Virus record (IMG/VR): IMGVR_UViG_3300034358_000144
Span: 1 to 40,353 of that record
Source of the DNA: a virus
Reading direction: 5' to 3' (one strand)
Length of the DNA stretch: 40,353 nucleotides
Below the pieces are notes generated by a model, which was given only the letters and a program-made list of their open reading frames with translations, searched no databases and had not been told where the DNA came from. This document shows positions 14,837 to 23,029 of the stretch, piece by piece; position 1 is the first letter of the stretch, and the number at the start of each line of letters is the position of its first letter. The position numbers were made by a program, and so were the translations under genes.

Positions 14837-17481
14837 TCTTGCTCCTCCCAATCTGGGGTGTCGGCGAAGCTGGCATTGCGGTTGGACAGCTTGGCCCGTT
14901 CGATCGCGTCGAGCTCGCGTTTCAGGAGCGCGACGAGCTTGGCTTCGTCCATGCCAGGCGCGGCGTTAATGGTGATCTCGTAGCGATCGCCTACGGGCGG
15001 CGCGCCACGTGCCGCTGCCACCGACGAGTCAGCGTTCCGGCGAGGCCCTTTGCCGACTGTCGACGAGACCTGGTGCGATAGCGCCTGCATCCGGCCGATC
15101 GGCGCGTCGGCCGCCATGGCGGGCACCGCAGCGCCCGCGGCCATTGCTGCCGTCATCTGCGCGGTAAGCCGGGAAATGCGCCCGAGCGGCGCGCCCTTGC
15201 CGCGATCAAGGCCGAGCGCCAGGCCCTCCATCATGTATCCGCCGAGCCCCGCGAAGACGCGGCTCGGGGATTTGATGCCGAGCGTTTTTTTGAACCAGCC
15301 GATGACACTGCTGCCGACGCCCACGATCGCGTTCTTCACCCAGCCCAGCATACCGAACATGCCCTGGACGAACCCCCTGAGAGTATTAGCGCCGAACTGC
15401 GAAAACAGCCGCGGCAGCAGCAGCAAGCCGTTCCAGATCACGTTCCACATGACGGTCTTGAAGCCCGCCCAGATCGCCGGGAAGTTGGCTACGAGCCACG
15501 AAACCGCGCCCGTAACCGCGCCCCACAGGATCTGCAGCAATTGGACCTGCCATTTCCAGAGCAAGGCGAGCACGCCCCAGAGACCGCCGTCGAACGCGGT
15601 CTTGACCTGCTGCCACAGCCCCGAGAAAAAGGCGGTGATCTTGCTCCAATTATTATAGATCAGGTAGGCGGCCCCCGCGAGGAGGGCGAGGCCAGCGACG
15701 ATCGCGGCGACGGTGCCGATGATCGGTAGCAGTCCGATCGAGGCGACGCCGCCGGCGACGCCGAGCGCCACGAGCCCCGCATTGAGGATTGCGATCGGGC
15801 CGAACAGCGCGGCGACGGCGATCGCCCCGCCGCCCAGCACGACGAACAACCCCGCTAGCACCGCCGCGGTGATCGCCAGCCCTTTGGCGAGGCCGGGGTT
15901 CGCCTTCGCCCACTTCATGAATGCCCGCGCGCCCGAGTTGATCGTGCCCATGACCTTGACCGCGGTCGGCAGCAGCATCGTCCCGAGCGTGACGCTCAAC
16001 TCGGCCGCGCCGATCTTGAGTTCCTGTTGGCGCTCGGCGGCATCCTGCATTCTCTCGGCGAAGTCGCCGTCGGTGACGCCCTTGGCCCCGAGGGCCTCGG
16101 CGCGGATGCGGCGGTATTCCTCGAGGTTCTGGATCAGGGGGCGCAAGCCCGCCTGCACCTGCGCATCCTCGAAGAGGAATCCGATCTTGCCGAGGTCGCC
16201 GCCGGTTGCGCGCTTGGTGAGTTCGGCGATCGCCTCGAGCGGGGTCTTGCCCTCGGCATAGGCCTTCTTGAGCGCGGCGGGGAGATCGATGCCGAAGCGC
16301 TTGAAGGCGCGGATCGTCGCCGGCGAGCTGATCTTCTGCAGCACGTTGGCGACGTTGGTCGCCGCGACCTCGGAGCTGCCCGCACCCTTGCGGGCGATCT
16401 GCAGCGCCGCGGCGAGATCGGCAACGGCGGGTACGCCGGTCTGCCCGAGCGCCTGGCTGGCGGCCGTCAGCGTCGGGAAATACTGCGCCATGTCCTTGAT
16501 CTCGAAGGCGCCGCTCTTGCCCGCCGCGGCCATCACGTCGATCACGCGCGCCGTCTGCTGAAAGGGCACCTTGAGATTGTCGATCACGGCGAAGCCCGCC
16601 GAGGACAGATCGGCGATCTCCGCCTTGTACGCGGTCGCCGCGCGGCCGATCGGCGCCATCATCGCCACCGCCTTGCGGGGGTCCATGCCGAAGCCCGACA
16701 AGGTGTCGACGCCCGCCTGCAGAGCATCGGGGAGCTGATTCGCGGCATTGGCGGCGGCGAGGAGCTGCACCCCCATTTGACGCGCTTCCTCGCGGGTGAG
16801 GTTCGCCTTCTGCGCGATCGTCGTCATGGTCGACTCGAACGTCATCGCGGTTTCGACTGCGCCGAGCATCGGGCGGCCGAGCGCCTCGCCGGTCTGGATT
16901 GCCGAGAAGCCGCCGGCGGCGACGCCGGTGGCCATCCCCGAAACCTCGCCGAAACGCTGGCGGGCCGCGCCGAATCGACGCGATCGGTCGGCGGCGGTGC
17001 GCAGGCGCCGCTCCTGCTCGGCAAGCTCAGTGTTGGTGCGCTCGATCGCGGTGCGCAGATCCCGCTCGCCGCCGACCAGGTCGCGCGTGCTGATACCGGC
17101 GGCCGACAGCCGCGCGCGCAATTCCTGCAGCCGTGCCGATTGCTGGGTGTGCTCGCTGCTGAGGGCCGCGGCCTCGCGCTTGGCTTTGGCGAACTCCGCG
17201 GCGAGCTTCTTGGTCGGGTTGTCGGCCGCAGCCATCTGGCGAGCGAGCGCGGCGACGCGCGCCTGCGTTTCGGTCATCTGACCTTCGGTCGCGCGCAGCC
17301 CCAGCTTGAGCGAGCGGAAGCCGGCGATATCCGATTGCGCTCGCTCGAGCTGCTTCAATCGGTCGCGGGTGGCCTTAAGCGCCTGCGCCGCGCGCGACGA
17401 TCCGGCGGCGATATCGCGCAGGGGGCGAGTGACGCGATCGCCCGCCTCGAGGAGCATCCGAATGCGAAGGTTGCGGTCCAC
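14833..17481 (-). CDS. T: Tail tape measure protein T
   Basis: An 882-residue tape-measure protein that sets tail length. The N-terminal 180 residues are a long coiled coil (ALKATRDRLKQLERAQ...). The middle is a TP901-type core (MTFESTMTTIAQKANLT, PLEAIAELTKRATGGDLGKIG). A block of hydrophobic helices follows at about 525-615 (AITAAVLAGLFVVLGGGAIAV). The start GTG 17481 has AGGAG five bases upstream. It follows E/E' as in P2. The hydrophobic block would insert into the host membrane during DNA ejection. Confidence 0.92.
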   Translation of the reverse strand: MDRNLRIRMLLEAGDRVTRPLRDIAAGSSRAAQALKATRDRLKQLERAQSDIAGFRSLKLGLRATEGQMTETQARVAALARQMAAADNPTKKLAAEFAKAKREAAALSSEHTQQSARLQELRARLSAAGISTRDLVGGERDLRTAIERTNTELAEQERRLRTAADRSRRFGAARQRFGEVSGMATGVAAGGFSAIQTGEALGRPMLGAVETAMTFESTMTTIAQKANLTREEARQMGVQLLAAANAANQLPDALQAGVDTLSGFGMDPRKAVAMMAPIGRAATAYKAEIADLSSAGFAVIDNLKVPFQQTARVIDVMAAAGKSGAFEIKDMAQYFPTLTAASQALGQTGVPAVADLAAALQIARKGAGSSEVAATNVANVLQKISSPATIRAFKRFGIDLPAALKKAYAEGKTPLEAIAELTKRATGGDLGKIGFLFEDAQVQAGLRPLIQNLEEYRRIRAEALGAKGVTDGDFAERMQDAAERQQELKIGAAELSVTLGTMLLPTAVKVMGTINSGARAFMKWAKANPGLAKGLAITAAVLAGLFVVLGGGAIAVAALFGPIAILNAGLVALGVAGGVASIGLLPIIGTVAAIVAGLALLAGAAYLIYNNWSKITAFFSGLWQQVKTAFDGGLWGVLALLWKWQVQLLQILWGAVTGAVSWLVANFPAIWAGFKTVMWNVIWNGLLLLPRLFSQFGANTLRGFVQGMFGMLGWVKNAIVGVGSSVIGWFKKTLGIKSPSRVFAGLGGYMMEGLALGLDRGKGAPLGRISRLTAQMTAAMAAGAAVPAMAADAPIGRMQALSHQVSSTVGKGPRRNADSSVAAARGAPPVGDRYEITINAAPGMDEAKLVALLKRELDAIERAKLSNRNASFADTPDWEEQE

Positions 17482-17493
17482 GTCGGCTCCTGG

Positions 17494-17610
17494 TCAGCGA
17501 TCGGTGCCGGCGCGCTCGGCGGCCTTGGCGCGCCAGAGCATCAGCTCGGCTAGGCTCATTCGATCCATGACGTCTGGCGACCAGTGAAAGACGGTCGCCA
17601 GATCGGCCAT
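17494..17610 (-). CDS. GpE/E' tail protein, -1 frame extension of gene E
   Basis: A 38-residue reading frame (MADLATVFHWSPDVMDRMSLAELMLWRAKAAERAGTDR) matches the P2 GpE family, residues of the tail chaperone that bind the tape measure. It lies in the -1 frame relative to gene E, and the -1 frame stays open from the slippery site to this ORF, so it is most likely made as the E-E' fusion. It could also be initiated independently at ATG 17610; no good ribosome site is visible. Confidence 0.85.
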   Translation of the reverse strand: MADLATVFHWSPDVMDRMSLAELMLWRAKAAERAGTDR

Positions 17611-17618
17611 GGCGTCCT

Positions 17619-17924
17619 CTACGCTTCGGGGGAGGCCTCCTGCTTCGCGGCTTTCGGCAGCAAAAAATCCATGACTTCGCCGCCGAGCTGCATCAGGTCC
17701 GCGGGGTCGAGCTTCGCGACTTCATGCTTATGCAGCATCGGCATGGTGATCCTCGGCAGGAGCGTCTCGAGCGTCGAATAGTCGAGCTGGCTGAGCGCCA
17801 TCAGCGTGAGCCCCCGCAGCTCGCCGGCGCCGGGCTTGCGAATCTTGATCTCGGTTATGGTGTCCTCGCCACGCTGGAACGGGAAATCCAGCGTGACGGT
17901 GCGGAGGGCGGCAGCTTCGGCCAT
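17619..17924 (-). CDS. E: Tail assembly chaperone E with programmed -1 frameshift
   Basis: A 101-residue phage tail assembly chaperone (P2 gpE family). Residues about 40-88 (LTLMALSQLDYSTLETLLPRITMPML...) are typical. The heptamer T TTT TTG (17667-17661) sits in frame at Asp86-Phe87-Leu88. This is the P2 E+E' slippery site as known from P2 work. A -1 slip here would give 88 residues of E followed by 55 residues of the E' frame, a 143-residue fusion. Gene order FII-E-E'-T is the P2 order. Confidence 0.9.
   Translation of the reverse strand: MAEAAALRTVTLDFPFQRGEDTITEIKIRKPGAGELRGLTLMALSQLDYSTLETLLPRITMPMLHKHEVAKLDPADLMQLGGEVMDFLLPKAAKQEASPEA
17661..17667 (-). promoter_or_regulatory. Ribosomal -1 frameshift site T TTT TTG
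   Basis: The heptamer T-TTT-TTG is exactly positioned so that zero-frame codons TTT and TTG can slip back onto TTT and TTT. All downstream -1 frame codons to the GpE start are sense. Both the heptamer and its place in gene E match P2. No stimulatory structure was examined. Confidence 0.8.
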
Positions 17925-17947
17925 GGGTCTTACTCGTTCTGGAGGGG

Positions 17948-18460
17948 TTAGAAGAGGCCGAGGGCGGTGCGGCGCTCGAGAAGCCGGTCGACGCCATTGA
18001 CCTCGAACACCATGCCGAGCGGGTCGATGGTGATGACGGGCGTGCCGTTCCAGATCAGGCGGTAGTAGGCGACCGCGGTCTTGACCTTGAACTCGCCCCC
18101 CTCGCCGGGCTTGCTTTCGCCCATGTCGATCTCCTCGTGACGTCCGCGGATCACGACTTCTATCGTGTCGACGTCGCCGGTGTCGTCATTCTGGAAGTTG
18201 CCGGCGAAGCGGAGCTGGACGCCGCTCACGTTGGTGACGCCAAACTGCCCCAGCACGTCGCGCATCGGGCCGCCGCAGGTCCACTCGGCTTCGAGCGGCT
18301 CCCCGCCCATGTCGATCTTGACCGGCGTGTCCATGCCCGCGCCGCGATATTCCTCGAGCTTTCGGCCGAGTTTGGGCGTGGTGAAGGACGAGGCATCGCC
18401 GATGTAGGCGAGACCGTCGTTGAAGATCATCATGTCCTTAAGTTTGCGGGGCAGGCCCAT
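17948..18460 (-). CDS. FII: Major tail tube protein FII
   Basis: A 170-residue P2 gpFII-family tube protein. The family opening (GLPRKLKDMMIFNDGLAYIG) and later RGRHEEIDMGESKPGEGGEFK with YYRLIWNG are clear. The start ATG 18460 has GGAG seven bases upstream; an upstream in-frame Met is rejected. The protein stacks as hexameric rings inside the sheath. Confidence 0.93.
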   Translation of the reverse strand: MGLPRKLKDMMIFNDGLAYIGDASSFTTPKLGRKLEEYRGAGMDTPVKIDMGGEPLEAEWTCGGPMRDVLGQFGVTNVSGVQLRFAGNFQNDDTGDVDTIEVVIRGRHEEIDMGESKPGEGGEFKVKTAVAYYRLIWNGTPVITIDPLGMVFEVNGVDRLLERRTALGLF

Positions 18461-18488
18461 GGTCGTTCTCCGGGAGAGGGAAGGGGGA

Positions 18489-19673
18489 TCAGGCCGTCGC
18501 GCCGACGAGCTGCGCAAAGTCGCCGAGGTAGAGATCGGTGATCTCCTGGACGAACTGCAGGTTCTCGAGCGGCGGCGTCGGGGTGTAGCGGTAGCGAATC
18601 TTGAGGATGCCGCCGCGGAGCTGGTCGACGGGATTGAGGTCCGCGTCGAACCACGCCTCGGCGCCGAGGATCAGGCCCTTGCGCGTCATCGCGCGGAAGG
18701 CCTCGTTGATCTGCTCGATGATGTCGCGCGCCAGGCTGGGGATCAGCGGCTTATCGATCGCCCAGATCATGCCCTGGGCGATGGTGTCGGCGATGATCTG
18801 CGCGGTGCGCGTCGCGCTCTCGAACTGGAAATCCTTGGTGTCATCGTCTTCGGGGTCGGCGCACGTGCGGCTGCCCCAGAAGCGAAGGTCGCCATTGATG
18901 CGGACAATCGTGGTGATACCCGCCTCGTTGAGCTGGTTCGCCTCGCTGTCGCTGGACTGGAAATCGAACTGGACGTCGGACGTGGTGCCGACGACGCCCA
19001 GCACGGGCACGTTCGACAAGGTCTTGTTCCAGCCCTGCTCGGCGTCGATCCGGGCGCGCAGGCCGAGCGCGCGGGCAACGGCAAAGCTGGTCGCGGTGGC
19101 GCCGAGCACACCCTCCGGCGCAAGGAAATTGGGGGTGATCAGCATCAGCTCGCGCTGCGTGAAGTTCGCGCGGTAATCGATTCGGTTCTGGATCGTGGCG
19201 CCGATCGCCGACGCATAGGCCATGGCGCGAAGCTTCGCCGCCACGGTTGCCAGGTGCGTTGCGACGGCCTGGCGATCAAGGCCGGGGGCGCCGATGATGC
19301 GCGGCTTGACGCCGAGCTGGGTCTCTGCACCGAGAAGCAGGTCGAGACCGGCGATGACATTGGTGTCGGTCGCCTCGTCGACGGTGACGCCCTGCGACGC
19401 AACACCGGGCGCCACGCGCACGATGACGATCGTGGTGCGCACCTGGTCGGCGATCGCCTGCAGCGCGCGCTTGATCGTGCCGGTGTCGCCGGCGTCTGCG
19501 ATCGCCGAGAGGATGCCGCTCGGCGCGATCTTCACGCGGGTATTGAGCGGGAAGGTGCCGGCGTTCGCGGCGGGGCCGGTCACGACCAGGCCAATGGTCG
19601 CAGTGGCGATCGTTGCCAGCGTGCGAGCGGTTGCGGCGGTCTCGGTGACGCTGATGCCGTGCAGGTAAGTCAT
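18489..19673 (-). CDS. FI: Contractile tail sheath protein FI
   Basis: A 394-residue tail sheath subunit of the P2 gpFI family. It starts MTYLHGISVTE and contains TATIGLVVTGPA and the conserved core RFWGSRTCADPED, SLARDIIEQINEAFRAM and LIPSLARD. The start ATG 19673 has GAGAGG six bases upstream. It contracts around the tube during injection. It follows W here, whereas in P2 the J-I-H-G genes lie between W and FI. Confidence 0.95.
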   Translation of the reverse strand: MTYLHGISVTETAATARTLATIATATIGLVVTGPAANAGTFPLNTRVKIAPSGILSAIADAGDTGTIKRALQAIADQVRTTIVIVRVAPGVASQGVTVDEATDTNVIAGLDLLLGAETQLGVKPRIIGAPGLDRQAVATHLATVAAKLRAMAYASAIGATIQNRIDYRANFTQRELMLITPNFLAPEGVLGATATSFAVARALGLRARIDAEQGWNKTLSNVPVLGVVGTTSDVQFDFQSSDSEANQLNEAGITTIVRINGDLRFWGSRTCADPEDDDTKDFQFESATRTAQIIADTIAQGMIWAIDKPLIPSLARDIIEQINEAFRAMTRKGLILGAEAWFDADLNPVDQLRGGILKIRYRYTPTPPLENLQFVQEITDLYLGDFAQLVGATA

Positions 19674-19683
19674 GCTAGTCCTC

Positions 19684-20052
19684 TCAGGCGGTGAGCGCGC
19701 CAAGCGCGCGGACGGGAAGGGCGAAGTCGAACGGCAGCACGCGACCGGGGGCGTCGGTGGTCGCGCCGATGATGCGCAGCACGAAGGCGCCGGCGGTCGT
19801 GGTTGCCTCGAGCGCGACGCGCGTCAGGCGCACGCGGCGCTCCTGGCGCGCGATCGCGGTCGCGGTGGCGGCGAACACCTGCAGGCGGGTGAGCGGCGTC
19901 ATGGGGCGGTCGAGCAGCTCGGGAAGGATCGAGCCGTAGTTGCGGCGGCAGACCCGCGAGCCGAGCGGCGTGCTGAGAATGTCGCCGAGCGACTGCGCAA
20001 GGTGATCGAGTCCACTCAGGCGGGCACCGGTGCGACGGTCCATGCCGATCAT
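19684..20052 (-). CDS. W: Baseplate protein W (gp25-like)
   Basis: A 122-residue P2 gpW homologue of the gp25-like wedge family. Visible is LAQSLGDILSTPLGSRVCRRNYGS, the gp25 signature of TPxGSRxxRxxYGS, and the later VRLTRVALEATTTAGAFVLRI. The start ATG 20052 overlaps the V stop as ATGA. It connects the wedge with the sheath. Confidence 0.92.
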   Translation of the reverse strand: MIGMDRRTGARLSGLDHLAQSLGDILSTPLGSRVCRRNYGSILPELLDRPMTPLTRLQVFAATATAIARQERRVRLTRVALEATTTAGAFVLRIIGATTDAPGRVLPFDFALPVRALGALTA

Positions 20053-20618
20053 TCGGGCACTCCCGACTTGTCGGTGCCCGCCTTGACCAGGCCGTGCTTG
20101 TGATGCTGCAGGCTAATATCTCCCGCCTTCACGTCGGCGGCGACGTCGGCTTTGCCGTCGATCGTCACGTCGCCGGTTACCTGCAGATTGCCTTGGACCT
20201 TGACGTCCGCCATCAGCTCTATGCCGCCGGGGGCCGTCACCTTGGCCTTGCCGCCGCCGGGGAGGATGGCCTCGAGAAGGTGCTCCTCGGGATCGTAGGC
20301 GATGATCGCGTCGTCGCCGAAGCGGATGACGACGCGCTTCGCGTCGCCGGCGGCGGGATTGTCGTTGCTGGGGAGGCCGCGCAGCACGAGCCCGGCGAGC
20401 GTGTCGCCTTCCGGCGCGACCAGCAGCACCTGCTCGCCGATGCTTGGCGGGCACCAGATGCGCGTTTCACCCGCCGACCCGGTGAGCCAGGGCACGTCGC
20501 CGGTCTCAAGGTCCCCGATCTGCACGCGGCAAGTGCCCTCGGCGAGGTCGACCGAAGTGACCGTACCGAGCTGGAGCATGTCGCCGATCAGGCGCTGAGT
20601 GTCGCGAGGATCGCCCAT
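20049..20618 (-). CDS. V: Baseplate spike protein V
   Basis: A 189-residue membrane-piercing spike. The N-terminal OB domain (TVTSVDLAEGTCRVQIGD, WCPPSIGEQVLLVAPEGD) is followed by a beta-helix (VKVQGNLQVTGDVTIDGKADVAADVKAGDI) and an apex with HHKH, which corresponds to the iron-binding His cluster of P2 gpV. The ATG is 56 bp from the centre of the late inverted repeat. It is the first gene of the V-W-FI operon. Confidence 0.92.
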   Translation of the reverse strand: MGDPRDTQRLIGDMLQLGTVTSVDLAEGTCRVQIGDLETGDVPWLTGSAGETRIWCPPSIGEQVLLVAPEGDTLAGLVLRGLPSNDNPAAGDAKRVVIRFGDDAIIAYDPEEHLLEAILPGGGKAKVTAPGGIELMADVKVQGNLQVTGDVTIDGKADVAADVKAGDISLQHHKHGLVKAGTDKSGVPE

Positions 20619-20709
20619 GCCGCCGTTGTGGCTACCGACAAGCGAGGCTGCATCGATCCGCCCTTGTAGACGGCGGCTCTACAAGGTGGGCGGGGGGGGA
20701 CTCGAGTAT
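20619..20709 (-). other. Late-operon regulatory gap before gene V
   Basis: A short non-coding stretch between the small ORF ending at 20710 and gene V. It holds the inverted repeat at 20663-20685 and a G-run (20688-20699). No obvious ribosome site for V is visible other than GGCGGC. The late promoter for V-W-FI is expected here. Confidence 0.55.
20663..20685. promoter_or_regulatory. Late inverted repeat 1 (candidate Ogr-type activator site, V operon)
   Basis: Perfect 8-bp arms CTTGTAGA and TCTACAAG flank a 7-bp spacer; with one further pair the arms are 9 bp (20662-20686). Read toward V the spacer is GCCGCCG. It contains TGT-N13-ACA, close to the P2 late activator site TGT-N12-ACA. The same element recurs at 27836 and 34415. 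Confidence 0.7.
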
Positions 20710-20967
20710 TCAGTCGAGCGCGCCGGGCACCGGCTGGGCTGCGACGATGTGCGCGGCCACGACTTGCTCCACATCGTGCAGGTTCCCGATCATGGAGCGT
20801 TCCGCTTCGGAAAGATCGATGCCGAGGGCCTCGAAGACGGCTAGCGCCGCTTCTTCCGCGTCGATCCCATGGTCGCGCAGATAGTCGAGCGGGTGGACGA
20901 AAGTCCCCGGCGCGTACCCCATGCGCGCAATCACCGCCGCGCGAACGACTTCCGAGGTATCAGTCAC
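20710..20967 (-). CDS. Small acidic protein, possibly ACP-fold-like
   Basis: An 85-residue protein; GTG 20967 has AAGGAG eight bases upstream, which favours it over longer in-frame starts. It is acidic and helical (VRAAVIARMGYAPG, then DYLRDHGIDAEEAALAVFEALGIDLSEAE, then LHDVEQVVAAHIVA). The pattern D-x-G-x-D-x-x-x-x-x-x-x-x-x-x-LGIDL resembles acyl carrier proteins, but the phosphopantetheine Ser would be replaced (GIDAEE). The resemblance may be chance. It ends the tail-fibre operon, directly after the SGNH fibre gene. Confidence 0.55.
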   Translation of the reverse strand: MTDTSEVVRAAVIARMGYAPGTFVHPLDYLRDHGIDAEEAALAVFEALGIDLSEAERSMIGNLHDVEQVVAAHIVAAQPVPGALD

Positions 20968-20980
20968 GAACGCATCTCCT

Positions 20981-23029
20981 TCACGCGAGGATGTCCTTGG
21001 GGAGCAAGCCCGCGACGCCGACCGCGCGGCCGAAATAGGCCGTACCGGCCGCACCCGCACCCGAATGAAGTCTCAACCTGCCGGTCGTTGCGTCGTTCGG
21101 GATGGGCTTGGTAAACAAATAGTGGTCAATCCAAGCCTCGGTGACCTTGTTGTAGAGCGGGCTGTACCAGGAATTGGTGTGGTAATTGGTGCCCGTCCCG
21201 TCGTCGAGGAACTGCAGGGCGCCGGTGTAAAGGTCGCCACCGGCAACGATATTCTGCCGAACGTAGAACACGAGCGCCTGCCCGCGCAGCGCCACGACCG
21301 AGAACGCGAACTCGACATAGCCGTCGCCGGTGACCTTAAGTGAGGTGCGGTCCCCCTTGGCGGTGTCAACCCGCTCGATCGAGCGGCTCGCGGTCGCACC
21401 GGTCACCGTCGCGCCCGTGGGTATCGCGCCGGTCCAGTTGTCGAACAGGCCATTGACGATGATGTTGGTGGTGGTCTTGCGGCCTTCGATCAACGGCGGC
21501 GCGACATAGGCAGGCGGGTTCGCCATGAACGCTACAAGGTCCGGCCCGGCGACGCTGGTGACGCGGGCGGCGCCGGCGTCGGTCATGTGGACATGGTCCG
21601 GCTGAAAGTCTGCGGAGTAGGCGTTGGTCGGATTGTAGGCGACGAAAGCGGCCACGACGTTGCTTAGGAAGCTGCCGTCGCCATAGGCATTGCTCACCCA
21701 CGTCTGCGCCGCGCGAACCGCGGCCATGGTATTGTTGCCGGGGATATTGACGTCGGGCTGGAGGATCGAGAAGTGCCGCGCGTTCGGGAATGCACGCCGA
21801 ACACGGTCGCTCAGCATCATATACGGCCCGCGGCGCAGATAACCGTCGGGATCCGGCAGAGTCGACGCGACCGCCATGTTCTGCCCGTGGTTGACCGCCC
21901 AAAAGTCGAGGCGCGGAAGTGCGCCGATCGACCGATTCCACCGCTCACCAAGGAAGTAGGTCGGGTCCGAACCCCCGACACAAAAGTTGTAGACGTAGAG
22001 GCGTGCGTCCGTGCTGCCGGTCGACAGCCGCTGAAAGCCGGTGAGCTGGTCGGCCTGCCTGTCCCATTCGACGTAGATCACGGAATGGGTCGGATACGCG
22101 GCGACCAGGTTCTCGGCGGCGATCTTATAGGGCGGCTCGGCGATGACGACGGTATTGTTCTGGTTGTCGCCAGTCGAATCGGAATTCCAACCGACAATCA
22201 TGTCGGTCGGCCTCGGTACGCGAATTGGGTCGAGCGCGTTGCGGAAATAGCGCCTGCAGGCGGCGGGGTTGGCGGGTGCCGCGCCCATCTTCATCATCCC
22301 GCCAAAGAAGGTCGTAGTGGCGTCGGCGTTGAGGAAGGGAACCTTGGTGATCGAGTTTTGCCCGGCGGCGTTGAGGGCGACGGTGCAGCTTGCAACCGTG
22401 TCGCCGTTGACCCACGCCGTGGCAACATCAGTGCCGATGACGGTCTGATCTGTCTGTCGCACCGAGATCGTTCCGCCGCCGAGGAGAGCGTCGAAAGCGT
22501 CATGCACCCCCGGCGGCGCCGAGAATTGCGGAGAGACCGCCGTCACCCGCGCCCGCGTCGGTGAGACGCCGGTCGCATCGGCGGCAACGGTGGCAAGGTT
22601 GTAACCTGATATGTAGAGACAGTTGTTGTCGTTCCTGTAGATGCCCAGCATCACGCGGCCGATCGTTGCGTTCTCGATGTGCTTGAACGCCCCGCAAATG
22701 TAGGCGGGAATCGTGAGAGCCTGCACGCCGCGCGAATAGAGGCCGGTATTGATGGCGCAGTGGACGTGCGGCACACCGTCGACGATGTAGAAAGTCGGGC
22801 GGCTGCCGGCGGTAGACTGGATCAGGTCCCAGCTCGTGTCGCCGAGCGCATTTCGGATGCAGCCGACGGGCTGGCCCGACGCGGTTACGGGCGTGGTCGC
22901 GGCGGCATCCTGAAACAGGTGGCGGCGCCATAGCGACAGGTCCCAGAGCGCGCCGATCTGGCCCGCGGTGAATTCCTGCGCAGGGTGATAGTCGTAGCGC
23001 GGCGTGCTGCCGTGGCCAATCATGCTCAC
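20981..23029 (-). CDS. Tail fibre/receptor-binding protein with SGNH (GDSL) hydrolase domain
   Basis: A 682-residue protein from GTG 23029, overlapping the upstream stop as GTGA. The N-terminal 260 residues look like a beta-sandwich (VPHVHCAINTGLYSRG, concanavalin-like). Residues about 277-500 read as an SGNH hydrolase: the nucleophile is Ser285 in NSDSTGDN (block I), with Gly352 in VGGSDPT (block II), Asn384 in NHGQN (block III) and Asp478/His481 in PDHVHMTDAGA (block V). The C-terminal 170 residues are a beta-rich carbohydrate-binding-type domain. It probably removes acyl groups from cell-surface polysaccharide during adsorption. The substrate is unknown. Confidence 0.75.
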   Translation of the reverse strand: MSMIGHGSTPRYDYHPAQEFTAGQIGALWDLSLWRRHLFQDAAATTPVTASGQPVGCIRNALGDTSWDLIQSTAGSRPTFYIVDGVPHVHCAINTGLYSRGVQALTIPAYICGAFKHIENATIGRVMLGIYRNDNNCLYISGYNLATVAADATGVSPTRARVTAVSPQFSAPPGVHDAFDALLGGGTISVRQTDQTVIGTDVATAWVNGDTVASCTVALNAAGQNSITKVPFLNADATTTFFGGMMKMGAAPANPAACRRYFRNALDPIRVPRPTDMIVGWNSDSTGDNQNNTVVIAEPPYKIAAENLVAAYPTHSVIYVEWDRQADQLTGFQRLSTGSTDARLYVYNFCVGGSDPTYFLGERWNRSIGALPRLDFWAVNHGQNMAVASTLPDPDGYLRRGPYMMLSDRVRRAFPNARHFSILQPDVNIPGNNTMAAVRAAQTWVSNAYGDGSFLSNVVAAFVAYNPTNAYSADFQPDHVHMTDAGAARVTSVAGPDLVAFMANPPAYVAPPLIEGRKTTTNIIVNGLFDNWTGAIPTGATVTGATASRSIERVDTAKGDRTSLKVTGDGYVEFAFSVVALRGQALVFYVRQNIVAGGDLYTGALQFLDDGTGTNYHTNSWYSPLYNKVTEAWIDHYLFTKPIPNDATTGRLRLHSGAGAAGTAYFGRAVGVAGLLPKDILA

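Noticed and set aside
16027-17553. A 508-codon plus-strand frame opposite tape measure T
   Set aside because: Arg/Gly/Ala/Leu-rich shadow; T has clear coiled-coil and hydrophobic features.
18420-19694. A 424-codon plus-strand frame opposite sheath FI
   Set aside because: Shadow of a conserved sheath gene.
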